From Acidobacteriaceae bacterium (GTDB taxonomy: Bacteria; Acidobacteriota; Terriglobia; Terriglobales; SbA1): a DNA stretch of 16,655 nt. A program made the translations under genes and the position numbers. Shown here piece by piece: positions 14,811 to 16,655 of the stretch; the stretch's first letter is position 1; every line of letters begins with the position of its first letter. Where the stretch lies: the NCBI GenBank assembly GCA_003136335.1, contig PLEA01000430.1, forward strand, positions 7,594 through 24,248, written 5' to 3'. Below the pieces are notes generated by a model, which worked only from the letters and a program-made list of their open reading frames with translations, did not search any database and was not told the origin of the DNA.

Positions 14811-15017
14811 TGGTAGATGGAACTGGAGGCGTTATAGCAGAGCGGGCCGGGAGGGTAAAGGTTACTGGAGCGGGGAAGCCCTCATCACAAGACGGACGGA
14901 GCGCAGAAATCCCGCCATTCTACTTGCGGAAAATCGGCTTTCCCGTGCTTTATTTTCCTCCATCAGGTAACCTCCGACAGGTCAGCGGCGTCTAACCCCT
15001 AGGGATTAAAGATTGGC

Positions 15018-15046
15018 ACTTGGGGCCTTCCGACCGGGGTTATAAT
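15018..15046 (+). promoter_or_regulatory. Probable housekeeping promoter of the M48 protease gene
   Basis: A perfect TATAAT stands at 15041-15046, 19 bases before the start codon. A weak -35 candidate, ACTTGG (15018-15023), has a 17-base spacer; TTGGGG at 15020-15025 with a 15-base spacer is the alternative. The position implies a very short leader that includes the ribosome-binding site AAGGAG (15054-15059). Confidence 0.55.
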
Positions 15047-15065
15047 CAGGTTCAAGGAGTACTCT

Positions 15066-16166
15066 ATGAAACTCAGATGGCTGGCAATCGCTGCGGGATT
15101 GGCGGCGTTCAGCGCGGGACCTTGGACGTTAGCGCAGGTTTCCGATCAAGATAAAGATCAGCCGAAATCCGGCGACGTGCAAAATGCGCCCAAGCAGGCG
15201 CCTGCGACGCTGCCCACGGCCGACGACAGCCAGATCAAGCACGACGGCGGCAAGACCGACGTCGATGCCGTAGGGAACCGCAACGTGGGATGCGGACGCG
15301 GTGTCGGCAACTGGTACTCCGTTGAGGGTCAAGTCGCGCGCGGCCGGGGTTATGCCCAACAGATCGAAGCGCAAATCAAGCTGGTCAACGATCCCGTGAT
15401 CACCGAGTACGTGAACCGGATCGGGCAGAACCTGGTGCGCAATTCCGACGCGCAGGTGCCGTTCACGATCAAGGTGATCGATTCCGACGTGGTCAATGCC
15501 ATGGCGCTGCCCGGCGGATTTTTCTACGTAAACTCCGGCTTGATTCTGGCGGCGGACGAAGAAGCGGAGATGGCGGGCGTGATGGCGCATGAAATTGCGC
15601 ACGTGGCGGCCTGCCACTACGGGCGCGAGATGACGCGGATGAACCTGCTGCAGATGGCCTCGCTCCCGGCCATCTTCATGGGCGGCGCGCTCGGGTATGG
15701 GATTTATGAGGGCATGGGCCTGGGAATTCCCCTGACGTTCCTGCACTTCTCTCGCGGATTCGAGGCTGAGGCCGACTACCTGGGCATCGAGTACATGTAT
15801 CGTGCGGGATATGATCCGTCGGCCTTCGTGTCGTTCTTCGAAAAGATTCAGGCGATGGAGAAGAAGAAGCCAGGCACTTTGTCGAAAGCCTTTGATACGC
15901 ACCCGCAGACTCCCGACCGGATCGAAAAGTCACAGGACGAGATTCGGAAGATTCTTCCCGCCAAGCAGCAGTACGTTGTAACGACCTCGGAGTTCGACGA
16001 GGTCAAGGCGCGGCTGGCGGCTATCGAAAACAAGCACAAAGTCATCGACGAGAAAGATTCGAACAAACCCAGCTTGCGGCGGACTGCGAACACAACCGAC
16101 AAGTCCGGCGACACCAAGAGCGACGACGATCGTCCCACGCTCAAACGCCGCGACGATTCGAACTAG
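15066..16166 (+). CDS. Exported M48-family metalloprotease (BepA/LoiP-like)
   Basis: This 366-residue zinc protease probably acts in the periplasm or at the envelope on misfolded proteins. It has a signal peptide (MKLRWLAIAAGLAAFSAGPWTLAQ, cleavage near 23-24), then a polar linker to about residue 70. The peptidase M48 domain covers about 95-300. The zinc site is HEIAH (His175, Glu176, His179), and the third ligand is probably Glu233 in GFEAEAD, followed by the conserved Asp237. ALPGGFFYVNSGLI (147-160) is a strong family match, and DTHPQTPDRI (293-302) is the usual M48 C-terminal motif. The tail after about 330 is charged and probably disordered. AAGGAG six bases before the ATG settles the start. 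No cysteine suited to a lipobox is present, so it is probably soluble. It is transcribed alone, with a promoter upstream and a hairpin terminator after it. Confidence 0.93.
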   Translation: MKLRWLAIAAGLAAFSAGPWTLAQVSDQDKDQPKSGDVQNAPKQAPATLPTADDSQIKHDGGKTDVDAVGNRNVGCGRGVGNWYSVEGQVARGRGYAQQIEAQIKLVNDPVITEYVNRIGQNLVRNSDAQVPFTIKVIDSDVVNAMALPGGFFYVNSGLILAADEEAEMAGVMAHEIAHVAACHYGREMTRMNLLQMASLPAIFMGGALGYGIYEGMGLGIPLTFLHFSRGFEAEADYLGIEYMYRAGYDPSAFVSFFEKIQAMEKKKPGTLSKAFDTHPQTPDRIEKSQDEIRKILPAKQQYVVTTSEFDEVKARLAAIENKHKVIDEKDSNKPSLRRTANTTDKSGDTKSDDDRPTLKRRDDSN

Positions 16167-16169
16167 GGT

Positions 16170-16196
16170 CACGTAGCGACGGCCGCCTCGGCTGTC
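16170..16196. repeat. Dispersed hairpin repeat, copy 2
   Basis: These 27 bases match 1846-1872 with a single difference (A to G in the first stem arm, which becomes a G:U pair in RNA). The repeat starts 3 bases after the stop of the M48 gene, the same gene-end position as copy 1. The second hairpin of copy 1 is absent here. Confidence 0.75.
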
Positions 16197-16223
16197 AGCC
16201 TCTAGTTTATTTTGAAAGTCCTA

Positions 16224-16251
16224 CCGGCGGCTGCGGCCGCCGGTTTTATTT
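16224..16251 (+). terminator. Rho-independent terminator after the M48 protease gene
   Basis: A perfect 8-bp GC stem CCGGCGGC/GCCGCCGG with loop TGCG is followed directly by TTTTATTT. Stem, short loop and T-run are all as expected for intrinsic termination on the plus strand, 57 bases after the stop codon. Confidence 0.85.
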
Positions 16252-16499
16252 GGCCGGAACAGACCTGCGGTTGCGGTATCATGCGCCGTGTGATTGCCGT
16301 GCTCAGTGGCGGAGTGAGCGTCCAATCCCCTGCTCCGACGTATCGTAGCCTCCGTGCCAAACGGCGGAGGAGTGATTGGCGTAGGATTAGCGGTGGAGCG
16401 TCGTGACAGATGCCCGTGAGCCGGATCACCGATCGACTTTGGGAACGGACATTGGCTCGGCTAGCTTGAGTTCAAAGTGCGCATAAGGCGGAAACTCCC
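16252..16499 (+). other. Intergenic leader before citrate synthase
   Basis: With the repeat and terminator, this completes a gene-free stretch of 333 bases. I see no convincing gene or clear -10/-35 pair. A modest inverted repeat CCTCCG/CGGAGG lies at 16349-16370 with a 10-base loop. AAGGCGGA near 16485 could act as a weak ribosome-binding site. The promoter of gltA should lie here. Confidence 0.5.
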
Positions 16500-16655
16500 A
16501 TGCCAGAAAACACACTTTCCATTACCGACAATCGCACCAACAAAACCTACACTGTCCCAGTCGAAAACGGCACGATCCGGGCAATGGATCTGCGAAAAAT
16601 TAAATCCGACCCTGACGACTTCGGCCTCATGACCTACGACCCGGCGTTCATGAAC
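16500..16655 (+). CDS. gltA: Citrate synthase, N-terminal part
   Basis: The frame runs from the ATG at 16500 off the end of the window, giving 52 residues. The sequence LSITDNRTNKTYTVPVENGT followed by IRAMDLRKIK and DDFGLMTYDPAFMN is the conserved N-terminal beta-hairpin and first helix of type II citrate synthases, which condense oxaloacetate and acetyl-CoA at the entry of the TCA cycle. The catalytic His and Asp residues lie beyond the window. A weak AAGGCGG stands upstream. It follows the M48 terminator, so it is probably the first gene of its own transcript. The call rests on a short but very characteristic segment. Confidence 0.9.
   Translation, partial: MPENTLSITDNRTNKTYTVPVENGTIRAMDLRKIKSDPDDFGLMTYDPAFMN

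Noticed and set aside
15014..15028. Possible sigma-54 promoter (TGGCAC) before the M48 gene
   Set aside because: The -24-like half is present but the -12 TTGC element is missing at the required spacing; the TATAAT downstream is a better explanation.
16212..16406. A 64-codon plus-strand open frame after the M48 gene
   Set aside because: It starts before and runs through the terminator hairpin and has no ribosome-binding site or recognisable motif.
1..16655. CRISPR array, tRNA or rRNA genes, complete insertion sequence, phage or defence genes
   Set aside because: No spaced repeat array, no cloverleaf or rRNA sequence, and no transposase, integrase, nuclease or toxin-antitoxin signature was seen on either strand by reading; a tRNA and profile scan would confirm.

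Overview
The window is GC-rich, densely coded bacterial chromosome. It most resembles an Acidobacteriota (Terriglobia/Koribacter-like) genome. This rests on three things: a UbiE-type methyltransferase downstream of aroB, the style of the ECF sigma/zinc-finger anti-sigma and TonB-domain proteins, and short hairpin repeats plus a four-helix-bundle (S23-type) gene of kinds I associate with that phylum. The taxonomic call is inference; there is no rRNA gene in the window.

Layout. (1) 1-1852, plus strand: the 3' part of aroB, a DinB-fold protein and ubiE/menG form a tight run that ends in a repeat containing two hairpins. (2) 1970-3257, minus: an ECF sigma factor overlaps its zinc-finger anti-sigma factor, with a near-perfect inverted repeat upstream. 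(3) 3491-5784, minus: a SurA/parvulin-like exported foldase and an NAD-dependent epimerase are joined by a TAATG stop/start overlap. (4) 5940-7370, plus: a CDF metal exporter with three tandem C-terminal dimerisation-type domains. (5) 7371-9639, plus, accessory in character: a CRP-class palindrome, a frameshifted four-helix-bundle gene between inverted repeats, OsmC, a second repeat family, a glutaredoxin-like protein and a DMT-family permease with no conventional start codon. (6) 9651-10984, minus: a TonB-C-domain protein broken by four single-base frameshifts. (7) 11127-14810, minus: a serine hydrolase, murQ and an MFS transporter, plausibly a peptidoglycan-sugar recycling group. (8) 15066-16166, plus: an exported M48 metalloprotease with its own promoter-like sequence and a strong terminator. 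(9) 16500 to the end: the start of citrate synthase (gltA).

Working together: aroB and ubiE serve the shikimate/chorismate route and its menaquinone product. The parvulin, the M48 protease and the sigma/anti-sigma pair are all of types used in envelope protein quality control, but nothing in the sequence shows they form one regulon. OsmC and the glutaredoxin are thiol-redox functions flanking a repeat. The murQ group probably handles MurNAc-6-phosphate.

I did not find a convincing new multi-gene system. The most unusual items are the inverted-repeat-bounded S23-type cassette, the multiply frameshifted TonB-domain gene, the triple-domain CDF and the dispersed hairpin repeats, one of which supplies the stop codon of ubiE.
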